64,000 nt of DNA from contig JAMCSD010000006.1 of the NCBI GenBank assembly GCA_023380755.1, positions 317,726 to 381,725 of the forward strand, written 5' to 3'. The position numbers and the translations under genes were made by a program. Source of the DNA: Patescibacteria group bacterium. GTDB taxonomy: Bacteria > Patescibacteria > Microgenomatia > UBA12405. This document shows, in pieces, positions 1 to 7,233 of this stretch (its first letter is position 1; every line of letters starts with the position of its first letter). The notes beneath the pieces are model-generated. The model was not told the origin of the DNA. It ran no database searches and saw only the letters and a program-made list of their open reading frames with translations.

Positions 1-1
1 C

Positions 2-436
2 ATTCTTGATGCTACATTCACCCCGGTGACTAAAGTTAATTATCAGGTTGAGCCTACCCGTTTAGGTAAAAAAAGTAATTACGATAAATTAACCGTCGAA
101 ATTTGGACTGATGGCTCAGTGGAACCGTTAACTTCTCTTAAATTAGCTACCAAAGACTTAATTTCCTCCTTATCTCAAATCGCCGATCCTAAGGAATTTG
201 AAGAGGAAGTTGTCGCTATATCCACCGGTCCTGTTTCTCAAGGCTCCGACATCTCTATTGAGGAAATCGAATTACCTCTCCGGGTAATCAATGCTCTCAA
301 GAAAGCCGGCTATTACAATATCGAAACTTTGATGAAGGCTGGTCGTTTGGAAGTTAGTAAAGCCAAAAATGTCGGTGAAAAATCACTCAAAATTATAGAT
401 TCATGGTTAAAGGAACGAGGTTTTGCCTGGAAATAA
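2..436 (+). CDS. rpoA: RNA polymerase alpha subunit, C-terminal part (5' end outside window)
   Basis: The window opens inside this gene, so only the last 144 codons are present. The alpha subunit nucleates RNA polymerase assembly, and its C-terminal domain contacts UP elements and activators. The fragment begins at the end of the N-terminal dimerisation domain (DATFTPVTKVNYQVE, then YDKLTVEIWTDGSVEP). After a short acidic linker comes the alpha-CTD with its helix-hairpin-helix core (ELPLRVINALKKAGYYNI, then VGEKSLKIIDSWLKERG). The stop at 434-436 lies 14 nt before rplQ, the usual rpoA-rplQ order, so this is one ribosomal-protein operon. The identification is firm and the upstream part is simply not visible. 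Confidence 0.96.
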   Translation: MLDATFTPVTKVNYQVEPTRLGKKSNYDKLTVEIWTDGSVEPLTSLKLATKDLISSLSQIADPKEFEEEVVAISTGPVSQGSDISIEEIELPLRVINALKKAGYYNIETLMKAGRLEVSKAKNVGEKSLKIIDSWLKERGFAWK

Positions 437-450
437 GCTCGGTAATTCTT

Positions 451-903
451 ATGCGTCATCGTAATTTTGGTAAAAAACTTGGTCGTAATCATAACCAGCG
501 GCAGGCTTTATTTAAAACTCTGGCCCGCCAACTGTTTACTTATGGGGCCCTGGAAACTACGGCGGCTAAATCGGCTGCAGTCCGTCCTTATGTCGACAAA
601 TTAGCCCATAAAATCCTTCGCCAAGACCTAATCAGTTATCGGGATGTTGATGCCGCTTTCCAAGATCGTCAGCTTGTTAACCAATTAATGACCCAATTCT
701 CGGCTGCTTTTGCTGGTCACCAAGGTGCTTTCCTCAAGGAAGAAAAAATTAAGCGCCGCCAGGGTGATGATGCTCTCATCGTCAAACTCTCTTTTGTTAA
801 ACCCTTCAAGTTACAGTTAGTCGAATCCAAGAAAACTCCAGAGCCGAAGAAAACTGTCGAAAAAAAACCCAAAACAGTTAAAGAAAAGGAAACTGCTAAA
901 TGA
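451..903 (+). CDS. rplQ: 50S ribosomal protein L17
   Basis: L17 (bL17) is a large-subunit protein located near the exit tunnel. I place the start at the ATG at 451 because the family begins MRHRNFGKKLGRNHNQRQAL, and the in-frame extension back to 403 overlaps rpoA and does not look like L17. The core is followed by a lysine/glutamate-rich low-complexity tail of about 30 residues (EPKKTVEKKPKTVKEKE). Such tails are common in L17 and probably disordered. The TGA stop overlaps the ATG of rplM (ATGA), which suggests translational coupling. Length is 150 aa. Confidence 0.96.
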   Translation: MRHRNFGKKLGRNHNQRQALFKTLARQLFTYGALETTAAKSAAVRPYVDKLAHKILRQDLISYRDVDAAFQDRQLVNQLMTQFSAAFAGHQGAFLKEEKIKRRQGDDALIVKLSFVKPFKLQLVESKKTPEPKKTVEKKPKTVKEKETAK

Positions 904-1325
904 AACCTACTACTTTAGTCCAATCAGGTAAAAACATTCAGCGTCAGTGGCATCTGGTTGATGCCAGCTCCGAAACCTTAGGCCGGGTGGCGACCAAAAT
1001 TGCCGCTCTGTTAATTGGCAAAGATAAACCTGGTTTTTCTTACCATCTCGACCAGGGCGATTATGTCGTGGCTGTTAATACTGACGAGATCCAATCCACC
1101 GGCCGTAAACTGCGCCAAAAAATTTATCACTTCCATTCAGCTTATGCTGGCAATATGAAGGAATTTTCCCTTCAGGAAATGCTTCAAAAAGATTCCCGCC
1201 AGGTACTCTATCACGCTGTCTTGGGCATGATCCCCAAAAACCGTCTTCGTGATCAACGGATGGCCAGGCTGAAACTTTTTCCCACCGCCCAACATAGTTA
1301 TCAAGATAAGTTAAAGAAAGAATAA
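900..1325 (+). CDS. rplM: 50S ribosomal protein L13
   Basis: L13 (uL13) is an early-assembly protein of the large subunit. Family motifs seen are WHLVDASSETLGRVATKIA near the N terminus, HLDQGDYVVAVNTDEI in the middle and the hallmark GMIPKNRLRDQRMARLKLF near the C terminus. Length (141 aa) is normal. The ATG overlaps the rplQ stop by 4 nt, and rpsI follows after 1 nt, so rplQ-rplM-rpsI are read as one operon downstream of rpoA. Confidence 0.97.
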   Translation: MKPTTLVQSGKNIQRQWHLVDASSETLGRVATKIAALLIGKDKPGFSYHLDQGDYVVAVNTDEIQSTGRKLRQKIYHFHSAYAGNMKEFSLQEMLQKDSRQVLYHAVLGMIPKNRLRDQRMARLKLFPTAQHSYQDKLKKE

Positions 1326-1326
1326 C

Positions 1327-1740
1327 ATGCCAAAAACTACCGCCAAAAAAGATCATTATACTTTTGCTGTTGGCCGGCGCAAATCCGCTATCGCTACGGT
1401 CAAACTTTTCCCGGGGAAAGGGGAATCTAAAGTCAACAATCAATCGGTTGATAAATATTTTTCGGCTGTCTTTTATCACCAACAATATAACAAGCCCTTT
1501 GAGGTTACTCATACCGCCGATAAGTTCTATTATTCCGCTTCTGTTTCCGGTGGCGGTAAAAACGGCCAAATCGAAGCTTTAACAGTGGCTTTATCCCGGG
1601 CTCTAAAAGAAGCCAGTTCCGAATATACCGCTCCCTTGCGAGCCGCCTCTTTAGTGACCATCGACGCCCGCGTCCGCGAACGCCGCAAAATTGGTACTGG
1701 CGGTAAAGCTCGTCGTGCTAAGCAATCACCAAAGCGTTAA
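1327..1740 (+). CDS. rpsI: 30S ribosomal protein S9
   Basis: S9 (uS9) reaches the P site of the small subunit with its basic C-terminal tail. The sequence shows the family pattern FAVGRRKSAIATVKLFPGKG at residues 13-32, SVSGGGKNGQIEALTVALSRAL in the middle, and a basic tail ending KQSPKR, where the terminal arginine is the functionally conserved residue. Length is 137 aa. It is the last gene of the rpoA-rplQ-rplM-rpsI run. Its stop codon directly abuts the stop codon of a small gene on the opposite strand, so no terminator can lie between them. Confidence 0.96.
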   Translation: MPKTTAKKDHYTFAVGRRKSAIATVKLFPGKGESKVNNQSVDKYFSAVFYHQQYNKPFEVTHTADKFYYSASVSGGGKNGQIEALTVALSRALKEASSEYTAPLRAASLVTIDARVRERRKIGTGGKARRAKQSPKR

Positions 1741-1902
1741 TCAGCAATCTCCTAACCTGCGTTCTAGCCTATCTTTAATTAACCTTTGCCAGGTCCGCGA
1801 GGCTCGAGTTAGCATCCTCAGGTGTTTTCTGTCTTCTTTTAATTCTTCGTTTTGGGAGTTCAACCGCTGCAATTTTTCTTTTATGAATTCATCTATTTCC
1901 AT
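1741..1902 (-). CDS. Small charged helical protein, 53 aa, unknown function
   Basis: This small minus-strand frame runs from ATG at 1902 to TGA at 1741 and starts MEIDEFIKEKLQRLNSQNEE. A perfect AAAGGAGG lies just upstream (1905-1912 on the plus strand), although the gap to ATG is only 2 nt. The product is very rich in Lys, Arg and Glu and looks like one long helix or coiled coil ending in Cys. It is placed tail to tail with rpsI with no bases between the two stop codons. The start lies 68 nt from the divergent ppa gene. I do not recognise a family. The strong ribosome-binding site and plausible composition argue that it is real. Confidence 0.6.
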   Translation of the reverse strand: MEIDEFIKEKLQRLNSQNEELKEDRKHLRMLTRASRTWQRLIKDRLERRLGDC

Positions 1903-1933
1903 ATCCTCCTTTAGTATACCTCAACTCATAAAT

Positions 1934-1963
1934 TTGAAGTAGTACATATAAATTATGTATAAT
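1934..1963 (+). promoter_or_regulatory. Promoter of ppa (leaderless layout)
   Basis: TTGAAG at 1934-1939 and TATAAT at 1958-1963 are separated by 18 nt. The ppa ATG at 1971 begins 7 nt after the -10 box, so the predicted transcription start is at or next to the start codon. No Shine-Dalgarno site is present. Confidence 0.65.
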
Positions 1964-1970
1964 TCAGCCT

Positions 1971-2501
1971 ATGTATCACGACTTGCCTATCGGGCCGAAA
2001 GCCCCCAAATTAGTTAATGCGGTAATCGAGATCTCTAAAGGATCTCATAATAAATATGAATTCGATCAAAAATATGGCGTTATCCGTCTCGACCGGGTCC
2101 TCCATTCCCCATTCTTTTATCCCGTTGATTACGGCTATATTCCCGAAACTCACGCCGCTGACGGTGACCACCTGGATATTATGATTTACAACGAATCAGT
2201 GCTTATCCCCGGCTGTCTCGTGACTGCCCGGCCGGTCGGCGTTCTCTTAATGGAAGATGAGAATGGAGAAGATGAAAAAATCTTGGCTGTGGCTCAAAAA
2301 AATCCCCTACAGCACCATATTCATAACCTCAAAGATATCCCGCCGCATTTCCTAAAAGAAGTTTCTCATTTTTTTACTGAATATAAACGCCTCGAAATCG
2401 GCAAGCATGTTAAGGTCAAATCCTGGAAAGATGTGGAAACTGCTTATAAAGTCATTTCCCGGTCTTACGAGCAGTATAAAAGTAATGATAAGATTACCTA
2501 A
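1971..2501 (+). CDS. ppa: Inorganic pyrophosphatase (family I)
   Basis: It hydrolyses pyrophosphate to two phosphates in the cytosol and so pulls nucleotide and aminoacyl-tRNA synthesis forward. Visible family I motifs are the substrate-binding FDQKYGVIRLDRVL, the DYGYIPETHAADGDHLDIMI stretch containing the metal-ligand aspartates (DGDHLD), and the C-terminal KSWKDVETAYKVISRSYEQYK. Length is 176 aa, as expected. The gene has its own promoter with the -10 box 7 nt before ATG, and no Shine-Dalgarno sequence. The gene for an EF-Tu domain II-like protein follows after 11 nt and has a strong ribosome-binding site, so the two may be co-transcribed. Confidence 0.96.
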   Translation: MYHDLPIGPKAPKLVNAVIEISKGSHNKYEFDQKYGVIRLDRVLHSPFFYPVDYGYIPETHAADGDHLDIMIYNESVLIPGCLVTARPVGVLLMEDENGEDEKILAVAQKNPLQHHIHNLKDIPPHFLKEVSHFFTEYKRLEIGKHVKVKSWKDVETAYKVISRSYEQYKSNDKIT

Positions 2502-2512
2502 GGAGGTAATTT

Positions 2513-2764
2513 ATGGCCAAAACTAAAGTTGGAGTGGTCACTCACTACTTTGACAAGATTGGCGTTGCTGTTCTAAAAGTCACTCAAGGGACAGTCAGGG
2601 TCGGCGATACGATTCAAATTGGTGAAGATGAACAGGGCTTTTCCCAAGTCGTCGACTCCATGCAGGTTGATCATGCCAGTGTTTCCACTGCTAAAAAAGG
2701 CGACGAGGTCGGCCTGAAGGTCAGCCAGCCCGCCAAACATCACGAAAACGTCTATAAAGCATAG
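2513..2764 (+). CDS. Free-standing EF-Tu domain II-like beta-barrel protein (copy 1)
   Basis: The 83-residue product matches only the second domain (beta-barrel) of translational GTPases: KVGVVTHYFDKIGVAVLKVT, then VRVGDTIQIG, a middle strand around DSMQVDHASV, and KKGDEVGLKV. There is no GTPase domain. In EF-Tu and IF2 this fold contacts the aminoacyl-tRNA end or the ribosome. What it does alone is not known to me. A perfect AAGGAGG lies 7-8 nt before ATG. A paralogue follows 51 nt downstream. The fold assignment is fairly safe and the function is open. Confidence 0.75.
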   Translation: MAKTKVGVVTHYFDKIGVAVLKVTQGTVRVGDTIQIGEDEQGFSQVVDSMQVDHASVSTAKKGDEVGLKVSQPAKHHENVYKA

Positions 2765-2815
2765 AACTTTAACTCCTACTAAAATACTGAGATAATTAGT
2801 AAGGGAGGTGATGTG

Positions 2816-3061
2816 ATGGCTGCTAAATTGATCGGCCACATTGTCCGTTACTTAAATCAATACAGTGTTGGACTGGTGGATATTACCGAGGACGAGATTT
2901 TAAGTTTAGGGGATACAGTCGAGATCGGTAATGGTTACACTCAAAAAGTGTCCTATTTAGAGGTTAACCGCCGGGCGGTTAACCAGGCGCGTCGGGGGGA
3001 TGTGGCTGCTCTGAAAGTCGACCGCCAAGTCTCCGAAGGTGACATGGTTTATAAACTGTAA
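2816..3061 (+). CDS. Free-standing EF-Tu domain II-like beta-barrel protein (copy 2)
   Basis: An 81-residue paralogue of the preceding gene: KLIGHIVRYLNQYSVGLVDI, LSLGDTVEIGNGYTQKVSYL, and RRGDVAALKVDRQVSEGD line up with its strands. I choose ATG 2816 over the in-frame GTG 2813 because the GGGAGG at 2803-2808 is then spaced by 7 nt. The two copies are strongly diverged, so the duplication is old. Like copy 1 it lacks any nucleotide-binding domain. The tRNA-Pro gene lies just downstream on the other strand. Confidence 0.72.
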   Translation: MAAKLIGHIVRYLNQYSVGLVDITEDEILSLGDTVEIGNGYTQKVSYLEVNRRAVNQARRGDVAALKVDRQVSEGDMVYKL

Positions 3062-3070
3062 TCTTATTTG

Positions 3071-3144
3071 TCGGGGATACTGGATTCGAACCAGCAACCT
3101 CACGCACCCCATACGTGCGCGCTAGCCAATTGCGCCAATCCCCG
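3071..3144 (-). tRNA. tRNA-Pro (anticodon GGG)
   Basis: A full cloverleaf can be drawn on the minus strand: acceptor CGGGGAT/ATCCCCG (7 pairs), D stem GCGC/GCGC, anticodon stem CACGT/GCGTG around loop ATGGGGT, giving anticodon GGG with T33, and T arm GCTGG-TTCGAAT-CCAGT. The discriminator base is A. A C1-G72 acceptor pair is typical of bacterial tRNA-Pro. The 3' CCA is not encoded and must be added by the Cca enzyme, whose gene is at 20049-21386. Confidence 0.93.
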
Positions 3145-3161
3145 AATAAAAAAGGGTGTTT

Positions 3162-3287
3162 TTAAACACTCGTATTGTACCAATCCGGCCATTCATTTAC
3201 CAGTTTAAATAAAAAATAAATATCTTCGGCTTTTCTTCGGTTTTCCCCCTTGACGTAATGGTAGGGAATTGCTTTAATAATGTGCAC
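3162..3287 (-). CDS. Possible 41-aa protein divergent from recA
   Basis: A minus-strand frame from GTG 3287 to TAA 3162 gives a plausible protein (starts MHIIKAIPYHYVKGENRRKA, then an aromatic-rich end). A TAAAAT box at 3295-3300 sits 7 nt before the GTG, the same leaderless layout seen for many genes here. Directly after the stop is GTGTTTAAAAACACCC followed by six T, which could be its terminator. Against it: it overlaps the recA promoter region and I recognise no family. It is listed as a candidate only. Confidence 0.3.
   Translation of the reverse strand: MHIIKAIPYHYVKGENRRKAEDIYFLFKLVNEWPDWYNTSV
3250..3278 (+). promoter_or_regulatory. Promoter of recA
   Basis: TTGACG (3250-3255), a 17-nt spacer and TTTAAT (3273-3278) form a good housekeeping promoter. 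The leader to the recA ATG at 3325 is about 40 nt and carries an AAAGGAG ribosome-binding site. I see no clear LexA-type palindrome, so SOS control is not supported by the sequence. Confidence 0.6.
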
Positions 3288-3324
3288 CTCGATTATTTTA
3301 TTTAAGTGTGTAAAGGAGTTCTCT

Positions 3325-4440
3325 ATGGGTCGTCCACCGAAAATAGTTACCAATAGTCCTGTCGTTAATCAAAACAATAGTTCCGTTACTTCAAAAAAAT
3401 TAGAAGCTGTCAAAATTGCCATGCAGCAAATCACCAAAGCTTATGGTGAAGGCTCCATTATGCGCATGGGCCAGGTCGATCAAACTAAAGGTATCGATGT
3501 GGTGGCCACTGGCTGTTTACCCCTTGATCTCGCCCTCGGCGTTGGCGGTATTCCCCGCGGCCGAATTACCGAGATCTTTGGGCCGGAAGCCTCAGGGAAA
3601 ACTACCGTTTGCTTGCATACCGTTGCCGAAGCCCAAAAAGCCGGCGGCACCGCCGCTTTTATTGACGCGGAGCACGCTCTGGACCCTCAACGGGCGGCTA
3701 CTATCGGCGTTAATTTAGATGATTTGCTCATTTCCCAGCCGGATAGCGGTGAACAAGCATTGCAAATCGTGGAAACGTTAGTCCGTTCTAATGCCGTCGA
3801 CGTCATCGTCATCGATTCTGTCGCCGCCTTGGTTCCCAAAGCGGAAATCGAAGGCGAAATGGGGGATGCCATGGTTGGTGTCCAGGCCCGGTTAATGTCC
3901 CAGGCCTTACGTAAATTAACGGGCGCTATCTCCAAATCTAATTGTGCTGTCATCTTTACTAACCAGCTACGCCAAAAGATCGGCATTATGTTTGGCAATC
4001 CCGAGACCACTCCCGGTGGACTCGCTATGAAATTCTACGCTTCTGTCCGGATCGATGTTCGTAAAATTGCCAATATTAAGACCAGTGCGGGTGATATTAT
4101 TGGTTCCCAGCACCGGGCCCGAATCGTCAAAAATAAAATTGCGCCGCCTTTTAAAGAAGCCGAGTTTGACATTATGAATACCGAAGGTATCTCGATTACT
4201 GGAGGTTTGGTCGACTTGGGTGTCCAATACGGGGTTATCTCTAAGTCTGGTTCTTTCTTTAAATATAAAGACGAACCCATTGGCCAAGGCCGGGAAACTG
4301 CCAAAGCCTACCTTAAAGACCACCCAGTGCTGATGAAGGAAGTTCGGGAAAAAATTTGGGCCAATGCTCACAATCCTGAATTAATCAAAACCCTCCAAGC
4401 CGCTGGAGATATGGGCAATGCCAACAATAGCGAAGCTTAA
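3325..4440 (+). CDS. recA: Recombinase RecA
   Basis: RecA forms filaments on single-stranded DNA and drives strand exchange and SOS co-protease activity. The Walker A motif is GPEASGKTT, Walker B is VIVIDSVAALVPKAEIEGE, and the L1/L2 region contains GVQARLMSQALRKLTG and FTNQLRQKIGIMFGNPETTPGG. I take ATG 3325, preceded by AAAGGAG with 8 nt spacing, rather than the in-frame ATG 3280 inside the promoter. The result is 371 aa with an N-terminal extension of about 30 residues, slightly longer than usual. recX overlaps its end by 23 nt, the classic recA-recX pair. Confidence 0.97.
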   Translation: MGRPPKIVTNSPVVNQNNSSVTSKKLEAVKIAMQQITKAYGEGSIMRMGQVDQTKGIDVVATGCLPLDLALGVGGIPRGRITEIFGPEASGKTTVCLHTVAEAQKAGGTAAFIDAEHALDPQRAATIGVNLDDLLISQPDSGEQALQIVETLVRSNAVDVIVIDSVAALVPKAEIEGEMGDAMVGVQARLMSQALRKLTGAISKSNCAVIFTNQLRQKIGIMFGNPETTPGGLAMKFYASVRIDVRKIANIKTSAGDIIGSQHRARIVKNKIAPPFKEAEFDIMNTEGISITGGLVDLGVQYGVISKSGSFFKYKDEPIGQGRETAKAYLKDHPVLMKEVREKIWANAHNPELIKTLQAAGDMGNANNSEA

Positions 4441-5062
4441 ATCCCTCCCCTCGGGCCATTCCTGTTGGGTGGAGTTTTCCAATCAGAAACTATTGCGGCT
4501 TCCCTTGGACCTGGTGGTTAAAGAACATTTAACCACCGGTCTCCAACTCTCTTTACCCCGTTACCGCCGCTTACTCCGTAAAAGTATCCGTTATCGTTTA
4601 AAAGAATATGCCCTCAATCAAATTGCCTTATCCCCCAAAACCGAATTCCTCCTCCGGCAAAAGCTCAAACTGTTTTGCCTCAAACACCATCTTCAAGCTT
4701 CCCGAACCATTGAGTTTGTGGTTAAGATAGTCAAAGGCCATGGTTTTTTGGATAATGAAAAATTTGTCAATCATTATCTGGCTAAATTTCCACGAAAATC
4801 ATTAGCTATGCTCAAGTTTGAACTGGCTGCCAAAGGCGTTCCCCGGCCGGTAATTGATTCCTTGGTTCGGGTGGATCCGGCATCTTCGCGACAAGCTATT
4901 TTTGCCATTTTACGCCGTCGTCACGCCACCTCTCAAAGTCTTGGTGATCTTCGAGAAAAAAACCGTATCCTAAGCGCTATTTTACGAAAAGGTTTTACCC
5001 TAGATGAGGCCAAATCTGCCATTGACGAATACCTTAATTCTGCATATAATAAACTACCCTAA
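4418..5062 (+). CDS. recX: RecX family regulator of RecA
   Basis: RecX binds RecA filaments and limits their growth. The 214-aa product has the all-helical three-repeat architecture of the family (about residues 60-200), with recognisable blocks YALNQIALSPKTEFLLRQKL, FVVKIVKGHGFLDNEKFVNH and KSLAMLKFELAAKGVPRPVI. It starts inside the end of recA (23 nt overlap), so translation is probably coupled. The N-terminal 55 residues are less typical. Position and helical pattern together make the call secure even though RecX sequences diverge strongly. Confidence 0.88.
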   Translation: MPTIAKLKSLPSGHSCWVEFSNQKLLRLPLDLVVKEHLTTGLQLSLPRYRRLLRKSIRYRLKEYALNQIALSPKTEFLLRQKLKLFCLKHHLQASRTIEFVVKIVKGHGFLDNEKFVNHYLAKFPRKSLAMLKFELAAKGVPRPVIDSLVRVDPASSRQAIFAILRRRHATSQSLGDLREKNRILSAILRKGFTLDEAKSAIDEYLNSAYNKLP

Positions 5063-5182
5063 TTTAACGTTTACTTTATTAATTACATTCTTAAACCCAA
5101 CGCCAACTATGTCACCTACCTTGTCAATTTTCCCGTGTTTTCGAGTTGATTAAGGGCGTCTGGTCAAGAATGAGGAGGTTTT

Positions 5183-6757
5183 ATGTTCAATTTTCTTACT
5201 TCAGTTAAGAGTTTATTTGGCACGTCTCCTGTATCTCTACCTAAAGAGACTAATAATGCTAAAGAATCCGACAATGAATCTGATTCGGTTAAAAATCGGG
5301 CTGTTTTTGTCTCTACTAAAACCAAACCTACGGCTAAAAGCAAACCAGCGGCTCCTGCTATCAAAGCTCCCGTAGTTGATCAGGCGGTCGTCGATCGGGT
5401 TCTGGAAAACGCTAAAAGAATCGAATCCGAAGCCAAAATTAAAGAAAAAGAAATTTTTCAGCGGTTATCGTCGCTCGATGAAAAAGAACGCTACCTCATC
5501 CAAAAAGAAAAAACTGTTGACCAGATCACAACTGATCTTAAATCAAAGCAAGAATCCATTGAAGAGCTTTATCGCAAGCAATTAGAAAAGCTCGAGCAAA
5601 TTTCCGGTTTAGATGTGGAAAAAGCCAAGCAGCTTATTCTCTCCAGCACCGAAAAAAAAATGGCTTCTTGGATCGCCAAAAAGGTGGCTGAAGCCAAAGA
5701 CTCAATCAAGCAGCAGGAAGACGAAATTTCCAAGGAAGTTCTCGTGGATGCTATCCGCCATGCCGTGACTGATTATGTGGCTGAATATACCGTCTCTACC
5801 ATCAGCCTAGCCGATGAAAAGGTTAAAGGCAAAATTATCGGAAAGGAAGGCCGTAATATCCGTGCCTTCGAAAAGGCTACCGGAGTTGAGCTGGAACTTG
5901 ACGAAAGTAATGATATCCGCATTTCCTCATTTGATTCAGTGCGGCGGGAAGTTGCTCGTATTGCCCTGGAAAAACTGATCAAAGATGGCCGTATCCAACC
6001 GATGCGCATTGAACAATTAGTGGCCCAAACTAAAAACGAGATGGATAAGATCCTGCTAACCGAAGGTAAACGGATTTGCCAAGAAGTCGGTGTCTTTAAT
6101 CTGCCAATTGATCTGATTAAATTTATCGGGAAATACAAATACCGCTTCTCCTATGGCCAAAATTTGGCTCTCCATACTATCGAGGCTACCAAAATTGCCA
6201 CTAACATCGCCTACGAATTACGTGCTGATGTTAACACCGTTAAGTTGGGAGCCCTACTTCATGACATCGGCAAAGTGATTACCGATCAAGAGGGAACCCA
6301 TATTGATTTAGGAGTTGACCTCTTGCGCCAATACAAAATTTCCGAAAAGGTTATTGCCTGTGTTGCCGAACATCATGAGGGCCAGGAATTCTCTAGTCCC
6401 GAGTCAGTTATCGTCTACATTGGCGATGCTGCCTCTGGTGCCCGGCCTGGCGCCCGTTACGAAGTCCATGAAGAATACCTGAAACGTATGAAAAACATTG
6501 AAGAAATTGCCAAATCGTTCCCCGGAGTTATCAGTGTCGCTGCTTACCAGGCTGGGCGTGAGGTGATGGTAATCGTGGAACCATCCATAGTAAACGACAA
6601 CGAACTCACGGTCTTAAGCCAAAACATTGCCGAGAAACTCGACGAAGAGGCCAAATGGGCTGGCCAAATAAGAGTCACTTGCGTTCGGGAGTCAAGAAGC
6701 AGTAGCATCATATTAGGCAGTAAGATCAGTAAAAATGCGGTAAAAGGCACCGCTTAA
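5183..6757 (+). CDS. rny: Ribonuclease Y, lacking the usual N-terminal membrane helix
   Basis: RNase Y is an endoribonuclease that initiates mRNA decay. Seen in order are a charged helical/coiled-coil region (about residues 70-190, e.g. VLENAKRIESEAKIKEKE), a KH RNA-binding domain (GKIIGKEGRNIRAFEKATGV) and an HD phosphohydrolase domain (LGALLHDIGKVITDQEGTH). Length 524 aa is normal. Most RNase Y proteins begin with a transmembrane helix. This one begins MFNFLTSVKSLFGTSPVS and continues with a polar Ser/Lys/Pro-rich segment, with no membrane helix visible. The start is supported by GAGGAGG 5 nt upstream of the ATG. It may act in the cytosol or attach through an amphipathic N terminus. Confidence 0.95.
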   Translation: MFNFLTSVKSLFGTSPVSLPKETNNAKESDNESDSVKNRAVFVSTKTKPTAKSKPAAPAIKAPVVDQAVVDRVLENAKRIESEAKIKEKEIFQRLSSLDEKERYLIQKEKTVDQITTDLKSKQESIEELYRKQLEKLEQISGLDVEKAKQLILSSTEKKMASWIAKKVAEAKDSIKQQEDEISKEVLVDAIRHAVTDYVAEYTVSTISLADEKVKGKIIGKEGRNIRAFEKATGVELELDESNDIRISSFDSVRREVARIALEKLIKDGRIQPMRIEQLVAQTKNEMDKILLTEGKRICQEVGVFNLPIDLIKFIGKYKYRFSYGQNLALHTIEATKIATNIAYELRADVNTVKLGALLHDIGKVITDQEGTHIDLGVDLLRQYKISEKVIACVAEHHEGQEFSSPESVIVYIGDAASGARPGARYEVHEEYLKRMKNIEEIAKSFPGVISVAAYQAGREVMVIVEPSIVNDNELTVLSQNIAEKLDEEAKWAGQIRVTCVRESRSSSIILGSKISKNAVKGTA

Positions 6758-6818
6758 TGCTTGCTAATGCCGTTTTTTCCACTAGAATAAAAAGTGAATT
6801 ATAAATTTAGTCAAATGT

Positions 6819-7091
6819 ATGACCAAAAAAGATCTCATCGAAGTTGTAGCTCAAAAAGCTAAACTCAGCAAAAAAGCAGCCAAGGGTGCTGTTGAAACCT
6901 TTTTAAATGAAATCATGAAATCCCTTTCAGGTGGCGAAGTCGTGAAGCTATCCGGTTTCGGAACCTTCAAGACCAAAATGTTTAAGGGTAAGACCATCAA
7001 AGCCATCGGTTCTAAGGAAGCCAAGAAAATCGTTGCCCGCCGCATGCCCCGCTATATTCCCGGTACCAAGATCAAGAAAATGGTCAAGTAA
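6819..7091 (+). CDS. HU-family DNA-binding protein
   Basis: HU/IHF proteins bend and compact DNA as dimers. The 90-aa product has the full fold: MTKKDLIEVVAQKAKLSKKA at the N terminus, the dimer core VETFLNEIMKSLSGGEVVKLSGFGTFK, and the DNA-binding arm region ending RRMPRYIPGTKIKKMVK, where the Pro at the arm tip is conserved. It is a single gene between rny and a strong terminator at 7113-7139. Confidence 0.95.
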   Translation: MTKKDLIEVVAQKAKLSKKAAKGAVETFLNEIMKSLSGGEVVKLSGFGTFKTKMFKGKTIKAIGSKEAKKIVARRMPRYIPGTKIKKMVK

Positions 7092-7112
7092 TTCCAGTTT
7101 ATTGTCTAGGTG

Positions 7113-7139
7113 AAACTCCTCCGTCTCGGAGGAGTTTTT
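7113..7139 (+). terminator. Intrinsic terminator after the HU gene
   Basis: The perfect stem AACTCCTCC/GGAGGAGTT with loop GTCTC is followed directly by a T run. Confidence 0.9.
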
Positions 7140-7233
7140 GGTTTTATATCCAGAGTGAAATATATCATAGTACATAACTTCTCTATCCCATACAATAAAG
7201 ATACCTAATTGTTCAATTCGGGAGGTGAAGAAG

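Noticed and set aside
1075..1569. 164-codon open frame on the minus strand across rplM and rpsI
   Set aside because: It lies entirely opposite two clear ribosomal protein genes and has no ribosome-binding site or family resemblance.
1911..1920. TATACT next to the 53-aa gene as its promoter
   Set aside because: Its position would start the RNA within the ribosome-binding site, so if it is used the AGGAGG would be pointless. I could not decide and did not annotate it.
3071..3144. Reading this tRNA as tRNA-His or tRNA-Met
   Set aside because: Shifting the acceptor by one base gives seven perfect acceptor pairs and a regular loop ATGGGGT with anticodon GGG. The other registers leave an acceptor mismatch and abnormal loop bases.
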